NCBI GenBank assembly: GCA_024643555.1
Contig: JAHEMQ010000116.1
Span: 1 to 64,000 of the forward strand
DNA: 64,000 nucleotides
DNA from: Crocinitomicaceae bacterium
Lineage (GTDB): Bacteria; Bacteroidota; Bacteroidia; Flavobacteriales_D; Crocinitomicaceae
Direction of reading: 5' to 3'
Below, in pieces: positions 42,801 through 51,576 of the stretch; within the stretch, counting starts at the first letter, position 1; each line of letters begins with the position of its first letter. Made by a program: the position numbers and the translations under genes. The notes under the pieces were generated by a model. It saw nothing but the letters and a program-made list of their open reading frames with translations. It made no database searches and was not told where the DNA came from.

Positions 42801-44245
42801 TGTCCACTTGCTCCATCCGTCGAGAATTCACCCACTTGATAGGTTTGACCACGGTAAGTGTATTCATAAGCAACGGCTAAGACCTCGTCGTTATTCAACG
42901 CATTGTTCAAGGAAATGTATCCCAGTAGTGAATTATAGGTGAATTCTTGCTCTGTCAATTTTCGGGCATTTTCCACTTTTTCAAAGTCCATGGCTTGGCG
43001 GAAAGGGCCTGGTGCATTCACCTGTGTAGCGAGTGCAGTGACGGAATTTACAAAACTGCGAATCATCGGTTGATTCGATGCCCACTCATAAAGTCCATTG
43101 GCTTGGTTGTCAGGAATATCGTTCACCGAGAAGTTGCCAGGGTTTCCTTGGCAGTTGGCTGGAAGTGCTTCTCCTAAATCAGAGAAGGCAACAATGTTTC
43201 TCGTATTTTCGGTATTACTCGTACGGTTGGTTACCCACACTTCAATACGTGTAATGAACATTGTTGAATTGACCATTGGCAAGGTCGACATTGCCGTGTC
43301 GTAATGTTGTTGTTGGTATAAGTTTAGGAAATAGTGGCGGTTTGCCTCGTAATTATCGGCGGTGATTTCGAATTTCTGAATTTGAGCTTTTCCGGTCACA
43401 TTGATTTCGGTTCTCTTCCCTTTGGAGGCAGCGGCAATGAGATCAAAGGTAGATCGTCCAAATTTCAATTGTGTTTTAACACCAAATAAGGTTTGAGAAC
43501 CTTGGATCAATGAAGTTGGTAATTCCAGGGCGACATTTCCGAGCGCTATTTTCTGAATGATTTCATCTTCCTTCCCTGTATGTTCAATTTTAGAGATGTT
43601 CTCAAAATCAAAGTTCGCTGCGGTGTTGTATTTCATGTTCAACTTCATCTTGGTCCCAATTTGACCAGTGATGTCCATGTTGATGTTTTGATTGAAGTCG
43701 AAGCGTGTAATGTTCCGTTGCTTCATCGGTAGCAGTGGATTGTCTACCCGAGAGTGATTGACTCCAAGCGATAGCTCCAAATTACCCCCTGGAATGATTT
43801 TTATTTCATCGGAACCAAAGATGCTCGTAAAGGCCTTGCTACCGATTTTGATGGGAAGTTCAAAGGCGCGATTTTCGGAAGTTTGTTCTTCAATGATTTC
43901 TTGCCAATCCATTTTTTGAGACTTCTTCTCGTTGTAATCGAGGTATTCTTCCAAGCTCATTTTGGATGGATTTCGGTAGTAAAGTCCGTTTTTCCCCAAT
44001 GTTTCTTTGAAGACATATTGTCCAGTCTCCGGATCAAAAACAATGGTTTGTTGCATCGAAGTGGGATCTCCGAGGTCGAAACTTTGCGGTAAATTTTGAT
44101 ATGGATTCAGCGGATTAAAAATAGGAAAGGGTAAGTTAATGCCATTTTGAGCACTTGCCTTTTCTGCGTAGAACAGCGCAAAGAAAGCAATCAGCATTGC
44201 TTTCATGGAAAGTTTCGTCGTACAGTTTTTCAAGTAGTTAGGCAC
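36890..44245 (-). CDS. sprA: SprA (Sov), outer-membrane translocon of the type IX secretion system
   Basis: A 2451-residue outer-membrane protein, the usual length for SprA. It forms the very large barrel through which T9SS cargo crosses the outer membrane, and is needed for gliding in Flavobacteriales. Repeated beta-strand units and the strings ELSLGVNHSRVDNPLLPMKQR and FDFNQNINMDITGQIGTKMKLNMKYN mark the family, as does the closing FDLNG. The start is uncertain: GTG at 44245 gives a 33-residue leader, while ATG at 44206 gives a clean signal peptide (MKAMLIAFFALFYAEKASAQ). It serves the three sorting-domain proteins in this window. It is 9 bp downstream of ruvA and shares its stop with the next gene. 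Confidence 0.95.
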   Translation of the reverse strand: MPNYLKNCTTKLSMKAMLIAFFALFYAEKASAQNGINLPFPIFNPLNPYQNLPQSFDLGDPTSMQQTIVFDPETGQYVFKETLGKNGLYYRNPSKMSLEEYLDYNEKKSQKMDWQEIIEEQTSENRAFELPIKIGSKAFTSIFGSDEIKIIPGGNLELSLGVNHSRVDNPLLPMKQRNITRFDFNQNINMDITGQIGTKMKLNMKYNTAANFDFENISKIEHTGKEDEIIQKIALGNVALELPTSLIQGSQTLFGVKTQLKFGRSTFDLIAAASKGKRTEINVTGKAQIQKFEITADNYEANRHYFLNLYQQQHYDTAMSTLPMVNSTMFITRIEVWVTNRTSNTENTRNIVAFSDLGEALPANCQGNPGNFSVNDIPDNQANGLYEWASNQPMIRSFVNSVTALATQVNAPGPFRQAMDFEKVENARKLTEQEFTYNSLLGYISLNNALNNDEVLAVAYEYTYRGQTYQVGEFSTDGASGQQALILKLIKPTITNPKNKIWDLMMKNVYSIGAYQVDQLGFKIDVYYNNQETSVLQPFMPFAGVDKKQIVTLLDMDKINQNNQPFSDGVFDFAPFNVVGNKIDNGGTINKKNGRIFFSTIEPFGKTLAKKLEDAGVPQVNVNKIAYTELYDSTKTAAQQIPSKNRFVFKGEFQSSISSEIPLNVMNIPQGAVVVTAGGIRLIEGTDYTVDYAFSRVKILNTGILESNTPIKITIESNSVFGFQARSMMGGHYQYRLNENFKIGATAIRMMERPVTQKVDFGNEPFKNTILGTDFSFRTNVPLLTKLVDLLPVISTNQMSTLSMTGEYAHLIPGQPKAINKSGTSYVDDFEASQSAIDLRQFSAWKMASIPQGQPDLFPEASSKNLSAGFKRAKAVWYTIDPVFYQSNSLTPQHIKQNPAMLTDSRMRLVNQVDIFPNLQQQYGSIQNIPILELAYYPSERGMYNYDTTNTVDSLGYFTNPENRWGGIMRGLTTNDFEVANIEFIQFWVLDPFNEDAENEHPNTFHTGGDLYFNLGNISEDVLPDSRKSFENGLPATNDVPISDNMDTTQWSRISTQQIVVNAFNNDPAARQNQDVGIDGWKDDQELTAHQAYVNWVQNNPTLNAATKARMIADPSNDDYTYYLDDNYDSQQLNILKRYKRYNGMEGNSPTTSMSDTANAAGYPTQASNQPDNEDINQDNNLAESESYFQYRVSMRPNDLQQVGNNFITNKQVYQNGTKTETWYQFKVPVKSFEKRVNGIQDFRSIRFMRMYLKNFDEEVVLRFARLELIRGEWRRYTQDLTQPGLSVQTDPNLTTFNIAALNIEENGQRQPINYVIPPGITREIDPSQVYQRQMNEQSLVLEVCNLQDGDARAAYRNVQFDVRTYKKMKMFVHAESVVQNQLKDNELSVFVRLGTDYVENYYEYELPLKVTDWGATNPETIWPELNNIEIVFDDLLNLKTERNKKVEQGAPGVSYVNEYEIVDPQNPQRKLKVKGSPNLQGMRTIMIGVRNPLKTDPDNIWQPDAGDAECVNVWVNELRLTDFVSDGGDAAVGQMQVQLADFANISASGNYSGINWGSVDSRVQDRQRNQKIGFDMNTTVQLGQFFGKQARVSLPFFYGYSLGVINPEYDPFNPDIKLSSYDNATRKERAKLGQDFTERRSYNFTNVRKEAKAGTKPEFWSISNWSATYAFAENIKRDFNIAGDRTKTWTGSLNYNYTFAGKAIEPFKKWEPVQKSPWLKWIKDFNFFLLPKNITFTNDYSRIYNERQVRNIIVPTFQFDPIYLKRFDWNRNYQIGYDLTKNLKTTFSATNKSIFVEGNHGVDRVTNPEGYHEFLDTIRSQMSTFGRTMDYTHNYSISYNVPLDKFPLTSWLTANAKYAGTYNWQRAPLGQTAFGNTVQNNRSINMTLQGNLVTLYNKVPYFKRVLSDGKGMKGNVNSKLGNDGGDGGTGAKPKPGPAKLPEFKPEKPIEEMTAKELKQYERQKKRFDRKQLREQAIKEKEKEKVNPIGGFAARLIMSVRNVSGTYALTDGTMLPGYNQESSILGMNGNSLGMAGFVFGKQGYDLLGRSNGYNVSTMARDQNWLVQNENLNKQFTTTHTANLQLKATLEPIKDLNINLNLNRNYSTNSGEFYRWNSTTSAFESQSKFESSTLTYSTVTWGSAFIKEGKDFSSTVFTTMLNNRTQVSQLLGAQNPNSSLLPSGYYSGYSGSQQEVVMGAFLTAYTNSSIDAKSIHPLSNVPLPNWTINYNGLSKFAFAKDVVKSFKLNHGYSSSVSVNGMQTNLNATLDANGHATAQDINNNYIAPMQIQNITISERFSPLIGMLATWNILGKNITTNFEYKKDRQTTLSLNNNQVTEVLGKEIVVGTVINVPKLKLPVRTLKPSDLLININFSFRDNSTVIRKVVENTNQATAGQTTVSFKLDANYKLSDHLSAIFYYEQFINTPKVFLSYPTGNLKTGITLRFDLNGLK

Positions 44246-44254
44246 TAGTCTTTG

Positions 44255-44830
44255 TTATAAATTCCTTAACGCTTCTTTAATTAGTTCTTCCACGCTTTGA
44301 TTTCCGGTATCAATTTTATCCAATACCTTTTCAGCGGACTTCTTATCGAATCCGAGGGAAACCAATGCATTTAACGCATCAAATCGATTTCTATTGTTCG
44401 AAGTGAAAATATTTTCTGAAGAAAGTTCCATTTTCGAAACCTTCGATTTTAAATCAATAATGACACGCTGAGCTGTTTTTGTTCCAATTCCCTTAATTTT
44501 TTGAATCGTTGCTACATCCTCCACCAAAATGGCTTGTGCAATTTCATCGGGAACAAGAGAAGACAACATGATCATGGCTGTATTTGGTCCAATTCCAGAG
44601 ACACTGATGAGGTGGTTGAACATTTCTCGCTCTTCTTTATTCGCAAATCCATAAAGAATATGAGCATCCTCGCGAACAATAAGTTTGGTAAAAACTTGAA
44701 CGGCCTCCTCACTTCCCAATTGTGAATAGGTATTCAATGAAATTTTCACTTCATATCCGACACCTCCACACTCAATGAGGAGATCTGTTGGATTTTTTTC
44801 AATTAACCTACCGTTCAATCTACCGATCAT
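44255..44830 (-). CDS. ruvA: Holliday junction branch migration protein RuvA
   Basis: RuvA binds four-way DNA junctions and loads the RuvB motor. The 191-residue protein has the OB domain (MIGRLNGRLIEKNPTDLLIECGGVGYEVKIS), helix-hairpin-helix domain (FNHLISVSGIGPNTAMIMLS and IKGIGTKTAQRVIIDLKSK) and the C-terminal three-helix domain that contacts RuvB (ALNALVSLGFDKKSAEKVLD). Length is normal. It overlaps the malic enzyme stop by 4 bp and is followed after 9 bp by sprA; the order maeB-ruvA-sprA is common in Flavobacteriales. Confidence 0.96.
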   Translation of the reverse strand: MIGRLNGRLIEKNPTDLLIECGGVGYEVKISLNTYSQLGSEEAVQVFTKLIVREDAHILYGFANKEEREMFNHLISVSGIGPNTAMIMLSSLVPDEIAQAILVEDVATIQKIKGIGTKTAQRVIIDLKSKVSKMELSSENIFTSNNRNRFDALNALVSLGFDKKSAEKVLDKIDTGNQSVEELIKEALRNL

Positions 44831-47097
44831 TTCTCATTGTTTTGTGCATCAATTACTGCAATCTTAATCATGTTTGAAATTTCTCTAACGGATGCACCTA
44901 ATTGCATGACATGAATCGATTTTCTTAGACCGATGAGGATAGGTCCAATGGCGTCAACTTCATTCATTTGTTGCAATAACTTATAGGCGATGTTTCCAGC
45001 AGATAGATTCGGGAAAATCAAGGTATTTACTTCCTTGTTGGCCAAAGTAGAAAAAGGGAATTTTTCATTCATCAATTCACCATTCAAGGCAAAATTCGCT
45101 TGCATTTCACCGTCCACCACTAAGTTGGGATGTGATTCGTGCAGAATTTCTACTGCTTTCGCCATTTTTTCCGGATCTGGTCCTGGAGAAGAGCCAAAAT
45201 TCGAATAACTTAAAAGAGCAACACGTGGAGTCATTTTCAAACGACGAATCATTTTCGCCACATTGACCGTAATTTCGGCAATTTGCTCTGCAGTTGGATT
45301 TAAGTTGACAGTGGTATCGGCCAAGAATAATGGACCTCTTTTCGTGTTCAAAATGTACATGCCGGCTACGACATTGACATCTTTTTGCATACCAATGGTA
45401 CGAATAGCAGGACGAACAGAGGAACGGTAGCTTCGAGTTACCCCGGTAATCATGGCATCCGCATCGCCACGGTCCACCATCATGGCACCAAAATAATTAC
45501 GTTCACGCATCAAGGAAATGGATTCAAATTCCGTCATTCCTTTACGTTTGCGTTTCTCGAAGAACTCAGACCCGTAAGTGATTCTGCGTTTTTCTTCTTC
45601 ATCCGATTTACAGTCGATGATTTCCACTTCCGGTAATTCAATACCGTATTCGGCCATCAAATCTTGAATTTTTTGTTTGCGTCCAAGTAAAATTGGGAAT
45701 GCAACTCCTTCTTCATACGCCTGTTGAGCAGCCTTCAGAATTTTAATGTTGTCACCTTCCGGGAAAACAACCGTTTTTGGATTTCCCTGCGCTTTCGTTG
45801 TAATGTTTCGAAGCAACTTGTTATCCAAGCCCAAACGACTCTTCAACTGATTTTCGTAGTCTTCCCAATTCTCTATTGGAAATTGAGCAACTCCTGAATC
45901 CATGGCTGCGCGAGCAACGGCCGGCGCCACATAATAAATCAATCGTGGATCTAAGGGTTTCGGAATGATTTGTTCGCGTCCAAAAGAAATGTTTTTACCG
46001 CCATAGGCCTCAATGACTTCTTCGGGAATACTTTCCTTGGCAAGAGCAGCAATTGCTTTCACAGCGGCTAGTTTCATTTCTTCGTTGATGCTTGTCGCAC
46101 GTACATCCAACGCGCCACGGAAAATGTATGGGAAGCCAAGTACATTGTTTACTTGGTTAGGATGGTCAGAGCGTCCTGTCGCCATGATGATATCTTTGCG
46201 CACCGACATGGCTTCTTTGTAAGAAATTTCAGGTTCCGGATTCGCTAAAGCAAATACAATCGGATCTTTCGCCATGCTAGCCACCATTTCTTTGGAGACG
46301 AGTCCAGCTTTCGATAAACCCAAAAATACATCTGCATTTTTAAATGCCTGATCAAACGGAATATCTTTCGGATGATTCGCATAAAACGCTTTCATTTCAT
46401 CCAAATCCGTACGTCCTTTGTGAATCAATCCTTTGGAGTCATACAAATAGAGGTTTTCTAATTGAACACCCAAGGAATGGTATAAACGCGCACATGAAAT
46501 GGCAGCAGCTCCAGCTCCGGACACCACAATTTTTACTTTGGATATTTTCTTTTTAGCTAATTCCAGGGCATTTAACAAGGCTGCGGAACTAATGATTGCT
46601 GTTCCGTGCTGGTCGTCGTGCATGATGGGAATGTCTAATTCCTCTTTCAAGCGACGTTCAATTTCAAACGCTTCTGGAGCTTTGATATCTTCTAAGTTGA
46701 TTCCTCCAAACGTTGGGGCAATGGCTTTTACGGTTTGGATGAACAAATCTGGGTCTTTCGCATCAATTTCAATGTCAAATACATCGATGTCGGCAAAGAT
46801 TTTAAAAAGCAATCCTTTTCCTTCCATGACAGGCTTAGAAGCTTCCGGACCTATATCGCCTAAACCAAGAACCGCAGTACCATTGGTAATGACAGCTACT
46901 AAATTTGCTTTGCTTGTGTATTTATAAACATCTGCCTTATTTTCGGCGATTTTTAAGCATGGCTCTGCCACGCCCGGAGAGTAGGCGAGTGATAAATCGC
47001 GTTGAGATGCATATGGTTTTGTAGGTACTACTTCTATCTTTCCCGGTTTTCCGGAAGAATGGTAATCCAAGGCATCTTGTTTTCTGATTTTCGACAT
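44827..47097 (-). CDS. maeB: NADP-dependent malic enzyme with phosphotransacetylase domain
   Basis: A 756-residue fusion. The N-terminal malic enzyme part (about 1-430) decarboxylates malate to pyruvate: YSPGVAEPCLKI, TNGTAVLGLGDIGPEASKPVMEGK, DDQHGTA and the nucleotide fold VVSGAGAAAISCARLYHSLG. The C-terminal part (about 430-756) resembles phosphate acetyltransferase (ALLSYSNFGSSPGPDPEKMAKAVEI; FPNLSAGNIAYKL) but in such fusions usually acts as an acetyl-CoA-sensing regulatory domain. It supplies NADPH and pyruvate. The ATG is 18 bp from a TAnnTTTG box and it begins the maeB-ruvA-sprA run. Confidence 0.94.
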   Translation of the reverse strand: MSKIRKQDALDYHSSGKPGKIEVVPTKPYASQRDLSLAYSPGVAEPCLKIAENKADVYKYTSKANLVAVITNGTAVLGLGDIGPEASKPVMEGKGLLFKIFADIDVFDIEIDAKDPDLFIQTVKAIAPTFGGINLEDIKAPEAFEIERRLKEELDIPIMHDDQHGTAIISSAALLNALELAKKKISKVKIVVSGAGAAAISCARLYHSLGVQLENLYLYDSKGLIHKGRTDLDEMKAFYANHPKDIPFDQAFKNADVFLGLSKAGLVSKEMVASMAKDPIVFALANPEPEISYKEAMSVRKDIIMATGRSDHPNQVNNVLGFPYIFRGALDVRATSINEEMKLAAVKAIAALAKESIPEEVIEAYGGKNISFGREQIIPKPLDPRLIYYVAPAVARAAMDSGVAQFPIENWEDYENQLKSRLGLDNKLLRNITTKAQGNPKTVVFPEGDNIKILKAAQQAYEEGVAFPILLGRKQKIQDLMAEYGIELPEVEIIDCKSDEEEKRRITYGSEFFEKRKRKGMTEFESISLMRERNYFGAMMVDRGDADAMITGVTRSYRSSVRPAIRTIGMQKDVNVVAGMYILNTKRGPLFLADTTVNLNPTAEQIAEITVNVAKMIRRLKMTPRVALLSYSNFGSSPGPDPEKMAKAVEILHESHPNLVVDGEMQANFALNGELMNEKFPFSTLANKEVNTLIFPNLSAGNIAYKLLQQMNEVDAIGPILIGLRKSIHVMQLGASVREISNMIKIAVIDAQNNEK

Positions 47098-47115
47098 TCC
47101 AATATTTTAGGGGAA

Positions 47116-47123
47116 CAAATATA
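47116..47123 (-). promoter_or_regulatory. Candidate -7 box for the maeB-ruvA-sprA run
   Basis: On the minus strand the site reads TATATTTG, 18 bp upstream of the ATG at 47097. The nearest TTTG upstream is 24 nt away, which is longer than usual. Confidence 0.5.
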
Positions 47124-47211
47124 CGAAATCGAGTCGAATAAGGGAAACAAAAAATCCTTGCAAGTCAAGGAATGTTCCATGGCTTACAAGGATTTAAATA
47201 TGCATTCAAAA

Positions 47212-48474
47212 TTAGAGGCCCAATAATACTTCTAACGGATCTTTCGATCCAAAAATCATGCGTTCCGGATGCTCTAGCATTTCTTTAACTTTTACCAAGA
47301 ATCCAACAGATTCTTTTCCATCGATGATGCGGTGGTCATAGGACAAAGCGACGTACATGATTGGACGAATTTCGACTTTGCCATTAATTGCCACAGGTCG
47401 CTCCACAACGTTGTGCATTCCTAGGATTGCAGATTGTGGTGGGTTGATAATCGGCGTGGATAACATGGAACCAAAAACACCTCCATTGGTGATGGTGAAT
47501 GTTCCTCCAGTCATATCTTCTGGAGTGATTTTCCCATCTCTCGCTTTGATGGCAAGACGTTTGATTTCACGTTCGATTTCCGCTAAGGACATTTGTTCTG
47601 CATTTCGAACAACAGGAACCATAAGTCCTTTCGGCGAAGAAACCGCAATACCGATATCCGCATAATCGTGGAAAATCATTTCGTTTTCACTGATTTGTGC
47701 ATTCACAGCAGGATACAAGTTCAATGCTTCGGTCACTGCTTTGGTGAAGAAGGACATAAATCCTAAATTCACTTCGTGGTGTTTCGCGAAAGCGTCTTTG
47801 TATTTTGCACGAAGGTCCATAATTGGTTTCATGTCCACTTCATTGAAAGTCGTTAGCATCGCTGTTTCGTTCTTCACAGAAACCAATCGTTCAGCGATTT
47901 TACGACGTAGCATCGACATTTTCTCACGGCTTTGGTTGCGCGATCCGCCCCATGCTTTTGCGGCATCCGTCGAGAATCCGTTTGACATGGCCTCAATCAC
48001 GTCTTGTTTTGTGATGCGTCCGTCTTTTCCACTCGCTTTTACTTGTTGAGCTGATACATTGTTCTCCTTCATCATTTTGGCTGCGGCAGGTGAAGCCGAG
48101 CCTGCTGCATAGGAATCCGTTTTAATGGGATCTGGATTGGGAGCGGGAGCTGCTTTTTCCTCTTTTACCGGTTCCGGCGTAGCTTCTGCCGTTTTTGCTT
48201 CTGTAGTTGGAGCTGTACTTCCAGCAGGTCTAGCAGCCGAGGTGTCAATTAAACACACGACTTGACCAACCTTCACCACATCTCCTTCCGCTGCTTTCAG
48301 CGTGATAATACCGCTTTCTTCTGCAGGAAGTTCCAATGTGGCTTTATCCGAATCAACCTCAGCAATTGCTTGGTCTTTTTCTACATAATCACCATCGGAA
48401 ACCAACCATGTTGCAATTTCCACTTCTGATATCGATTCGCCCGGACTTGGGACTTTCATTTCTAAAACAGCCAT
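47212..48474 (-). CDS. sucB: 2-oxoglutarate dehydrogenase E2, dihydrolipoyl succinyltransferase
   Basis: A 420-residue TCA-cycle enzyme that passes the succinyl group from E1 to CoA. It has a lipoyl domain (1-75; lipoylated K44 in [11 protein letters not shown]), a proline/alanine linker, an E3-binding domain (about 122-158) and the catalytic domain (about 190-420) ending in the SYDHRIIDG motif with the catalytic histidine, then the short C-terminus. Length and layout are normal. It is 23 bp after the E1 gene and in the same transcript; the E3 subunit (lpd) is not in the window. Confidence 0.96.
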   Translation of the reverse strand: MAVLEMKVPSPGESISEVEIATWLVSDGDYVEKDQAIAEVDSDKATLELPAEESGIITLKAAEGDVVKVGQVVCLIDTSAARPAGSTAPTTEAKTAEATPEPVKEEKAAPAPNPDPIKTDSYAAGSASPAAAKMMKENNVSAQQVKASGKDGRITKQDVIEAMSNGFSTDAAKAWGGSRNQSREKMSMLRRKIAERLVSVKNETAMLTTFNEVDMKPIMDLRAKYKDAFAKHHEVNLGFMSFFTKAVTEALNLYPAVNAQISENEMIFHDYADIGIAVSSPKGLMVPVVRNAEQMSLAEIEREIKRLAIKARDGKITPEDMTGGTFTITNGGVFGSMLSTPIINPPQSAILGMHNVVERPVAINGKVEIRPIMYVALSYDHRIIDGKESVGFLVKVKEMLEHPERMIFGSKDPLEVLLGL

Positions 48475-48497
48475 TTTTTTTCTTTTTAGTTCTAGTA

Positions 48498-51209
48498 TTA
48501 TTTCGCGTAAGCAAAAATGTCTTTATACAATTTTGCCAATCTAATTTCATGTAATTTTTTGGATCCTTCTGCGGAGGCAGCGCTTGCAGAGCGACAAATA
48601 CCTTGAATTGGTAAGTGACGCATGCTCATTGCGATGTGTGTCCATGCACCCATATTTGCAGGCTCTTCTTGTGCCCATAAAATGTTTTTCGCCTTGTATT
48701 TCTCCAGAATTGCCTCAATTTGTTTTTGTGGCAAAGGATACAATTGCTCAATGCGAACAAAAGCCATGTTTTTCACTCCTAATTCATCCGCTTTTACTTT
48801 CATCTCATAGTAGAATTTCCCGCTACAAAGAACAACGGTATCTACTGATTTCACAGTTGCTGTAGGATCATCTAATACTTCTTGGAAGGAACCGCTAGCC
48901 ATTTCATCCAAGCTAGATGTTGCTGCTGGATAGCGCAATAACATTTTTGGGGAAAATACCACGAGTGGTTTTCTGAAATCGCGTTTTACTTGTCTTCTTA
49001 ACAAGTGAAAATGGTTTGCTGGAGTTGAGGTATTCACCACCTGCATGTTCAAATCTGCGCATTGCTGAAGAAAACGCTCCATGCGTCCAGATGAATGTTC
49101 TGCACCTTGTCCTTCATACCCATGCGGAAGTAACATCACGAGTCCACTTTGCGTAGCCCATTTGTCTTCTCCAGCGGAGATGAATTGATCCACCATGATT
49201 TGTGCACCGTTGAAGAAATCTCCAAATTGTGCTTCCCAAATCGTTAGTGAGTTTGGAGTTGCTAATGAATATCCATATTCAAATCCAAGCACGCCGTATT
49301 CTGAAAGAAGTGAATTGTAAATCGAGAAATTCGCTTGTTTTTCTGAAAGCAAATTCAAGGTTTCAATTTCTTCTTCGGTATCCTCGGTTTTAACTACGGC
49401 ATGACGATGTGAGAAGGTGCCGCGTTCCACGTCTTGTCCGGAAATGCGAACGGGGTGTCCTTCAGTCAATAAAGTTGCATACGCCAACATTTCAGCGGAG
49501 CCCCAATCTAATTTATCTTCTTTGATGGCTGTCAAACGATCCTCAAAAATTTTGGCAATTTTCCGGAAGTACTTTTTACCTTCTGGCAAGGTGGAAAGTT
49601 TGATGCCAAGTTCCAATAACTTTTTCTTGTCTAGTCCGGTTTTTGGAGAAGATTCAAAATCTTTTTCCGTTCCATGACGGAATTTATCCCAGGTTAAACT
49701 CAAGAAATCATAAACGAGTGCCTTTTCATTTTTTCGGGATGCGGTGAACTCATCTTCCAAAAATTGTTGGTATTCCTCTTCGATGCTTTTCGCTTCGTCC
49801 TTGGATAAGATAGCCTCGCGCTCCAATTGCTCGAGGTAAATATCTTTTGGATTGGGATGTTTTGCGATGATGTTGTATAATTTCGGCTGGGTGAATTTCG
49901 GCTCATCCCCTTCATTGTGACCATATTTACGGTAGCACAATAAATCGATGAAGATGTCGCGGTTGAATTGTTGTCTATACTCCATGGCGATTTCAATCGT
50001 CTGAACAACCGCTTCAATGTCGTCCCCATTCACATGGAATACTGGACATAAAGTTGTTTTCGCGACATCGGTACAGTAGGTAGATGAACGCGCATCCAAA
50101 TAGTTGGTGGTAAATCCAACTTGATTATTTACCACAATATGAATCGTTCCACCAGCTCTGTATCCATCGAGTTGAGCCATTTGAATCGTTTCATAGACAA
50201 TTCCTTGTCCAGCAACGGCTGCATCACCATGAATTAACACCGGACACACTTTGCTTTCATCGTGAAAAACCTGATCAATTTTTGCACGGGATATTCCTTC
50301 CACAACGGTATTTACCGCTTCGAGGTGAGATGGATTTGGCGCGAGTGTTAAGCCAATTTCTTTATCTCCATTAATTTTTACGTGAGAAGTAAATCCTTGG
50401 TGGTATTTCACATCCCCGTCGAAGTATCCTTCAAAGTCAAACTGTTTTCCTTCAAATTCAGAGAAGATGTCACGTGGACGCTTTTCGAAAATATTAGTCA
50501 GGGTGTTGAGGCGTCCACGGTGTGCCATTCCCATCACAAAATATTCCACTCCAAGGCTTGAACCTTTTTGAACAAGTGTGTCTAATGCAGGAATGAGGGC
50601 TTCACCACCTTCAATGGAGAATCGTTTTTGTCCAACGAATTTTTTACCTAGAAAGGCTTCAAATCCAGATGCTTGATTCAATTTTTTAAAAATTTGAATC
50701 TTGCGGTTTTTATCAAAGCTTGGGCGATTATTTAATTCAATTTTATTTCGGAACCAATCGATGCGGTCTGGATCACGCATGTAGATGTATTCGATTCCAA
50801 TGGATTGACAGTACGTCAATTCTAAGTGAGCAATGATGTCACTCAGTTTTGCTGCTCCAATCCCAATCTCTTCTCCCGCTTGAAATACTTCATTCAAATC
50901 GGCATCGCTCAATCCGAAATTAGAAATCTCTAGGGTTGGCGTGTATTTTCTGCGCTCGCGAACAGGATTCGTTTTGGTGAACAAGTGTCCACGTGTGCGA
51001 TACCCATTAATGAGGTTTAACACTTTGAATTCTTTTAAGTAATTCTCTGGAATAACTCCTGTTTCGTCGTAGTTCGTTCGTGCGAAATCAAATCCTTCAA
51101 AGAATTTGCTCCAACTTACATCTACACTTTCTGGGTTCTGACGGTATTGTTCGTACAAATAGTCGATGGCGTTTACATCGGCATTCCCCACATATGATAT
51201 TTTGTCCAT
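48498..51209 (-). CDS. sucA: 2-oxoglutarate dehydrogenase E1 (thiamine diphosphate dependent)
   Basis: A 903-residue decarboxylase of the TCA cycle. The start [36 protein letters not shown] is the N-terminal E2-binding region. The thiamine diphosphate site has [42 protein letters not shown], and the pyrimidine domain has [26 protein letters not shown]. The C-terminal [12 protein letters not shown] is typical. I start it at the ATG at 51209, since the TTG at 51218 is not needed. The -7 box is 25 bp upstream. E2 follows in the same run. Confidence 0.96.
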   Translation of the reverse strand: MDKISYVGNADVNAIDYLYEQYRQNPESVDVSWSKFFEGFDFARTNYDETGVIPENYLKEFKVLNLINGYRTRGHLFTKTNPVRERRKYTPTLEISNFGLSDADLNEVFQAGEEIGIGAAKLSDIIAHLELTYCQSIGIEYIYMRDPDRIDWFRNKIELNNRPSFDKNRKIQIFKKLNQASGFEAFLGKKFVGQKRFSIEGGEALIPALDTLVQKGSSLGVEYFVMGMAHRGRLNTLTNIFEKRPRDIFSEFEGKQFDFEGYFDGDVKYHQGFTSHVKINGDKEIGLTLAPNPSHLEAVNTVVEGISRAKIDQVFHDESKVCPVLIHGDAAVAGQGIVYETIQMAQLDGYRAGGTIHIVVNNQVGFTTNYLDARSSTYCTDVAKTTLCPVFHVNGDDIEAVVQTIEIAMEYRQQFNRDIFIDLLCYRKYGHNEGDEPKFTQPKLYNIIAKHPNPKDIYLEQLEREAILSKDEAKSIEEEYQQFLEDEFTASRKNEKALVYDFLSLTWDKFRHGTEKDFESSPKTGLDKKKLLELGIKLSTLPEGKKYFRKIAKIFEDRLTAIKEDKLDWGSAEMLAYATLLTEGHPVRISGQDVERGTFSHRHAVVKTEDTEEEIETLNLLSEKQANFSIYNSLLSEYGVLGFEYGYSLATPNSLTIWEAQFGDFFNGAQIMVDQFISAGEDKWATQSGLVMLLPHGYEGQGAEHSSGRMERFLQQCADLNMQVVNTSTPANHFHLLRRQVKRDFRKPLVVFSPKMLLRYPAATSSLDEMASGSFQEVLDDPTATVKSVDTVVLCSGKFYYEMKVKADELGVKNMAFVRIEQLYPLPQKQIEAILEKYKAKNILWAQEEPANMGAWTHIAMSMRHLPIQGICRSASAASAEGSKKLHEIRLAKLYKDIFAYAK

Positions 51210-51234
51210 GCGCTTCAATCCTTTTTTTGCATGA

Positions 51235-51242
51235 CAAAGTTA
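51235..51242 (-). promoter_or_regulatory. Candidate -7 box for sucAB
   Basis: On the minus strand the site reads TAACTTTG, 25 bp upstream of the ATG at 51209. A TTTG lies 13 nt upstream, too close for the usual -33 element, so only the -7 part is called. Confidence 0.5.
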
Positions 51243-51500
51243 GGTATTTGGTCCGCAAATGAAGGAAATGTTAAGAATAGATTAACACTAAAAATCAGCA
51301 GTTATGCGCTGTTTTAGTTTCGAACAGAGCAAGACAATTGAAATCGATTAATGCCTCTGAAACGTAGTGCAGGGAAGAGAAAAACGACTTTTTAAATTCA
51401 AAAAATGAATGTTGCAAATCTTTTCATCTGCAATTGTGCGGTTGATCCTGGGTTTAACTACGCAAAAAAAATGCGGATAAAATAAGAATTTCTACTTTGT
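51243..51500. other. Gene-free stretch, nothing recognised
   Basis: Between the sucA promoter and the hairpins of the protease gene. I see no coding frame of note, no known RNA, and only scattered A/T tracts. A weak hairpin (TCCCCA with TGGGG, 51503-51521) follows it. Confidence 0.5.
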
Positions 51501-51525
51501 GATCCCCACATGAGTTTGGGGGAAC

Positions 51526-51555
51526 AAAAAAGGCTCCCACTTTTGGGAGCCTTTT
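51526..51555 (-). terminator. Terminator of the T9SS protease gene
   Basis: A 12-bp stem, AAAAGGCTCCCA (51528-51539) with TGGGAGCCTTTT (51544-51555), loop of 4 nt, followed on the minus strand by a T-run. It lies 21 bp beyond the protease stop codon. It should also stop plus-strand transcripts. Confidence 0.85.
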
Positions 51556-51576
51556 CAAATCGTTTTTAGCGTTTGC

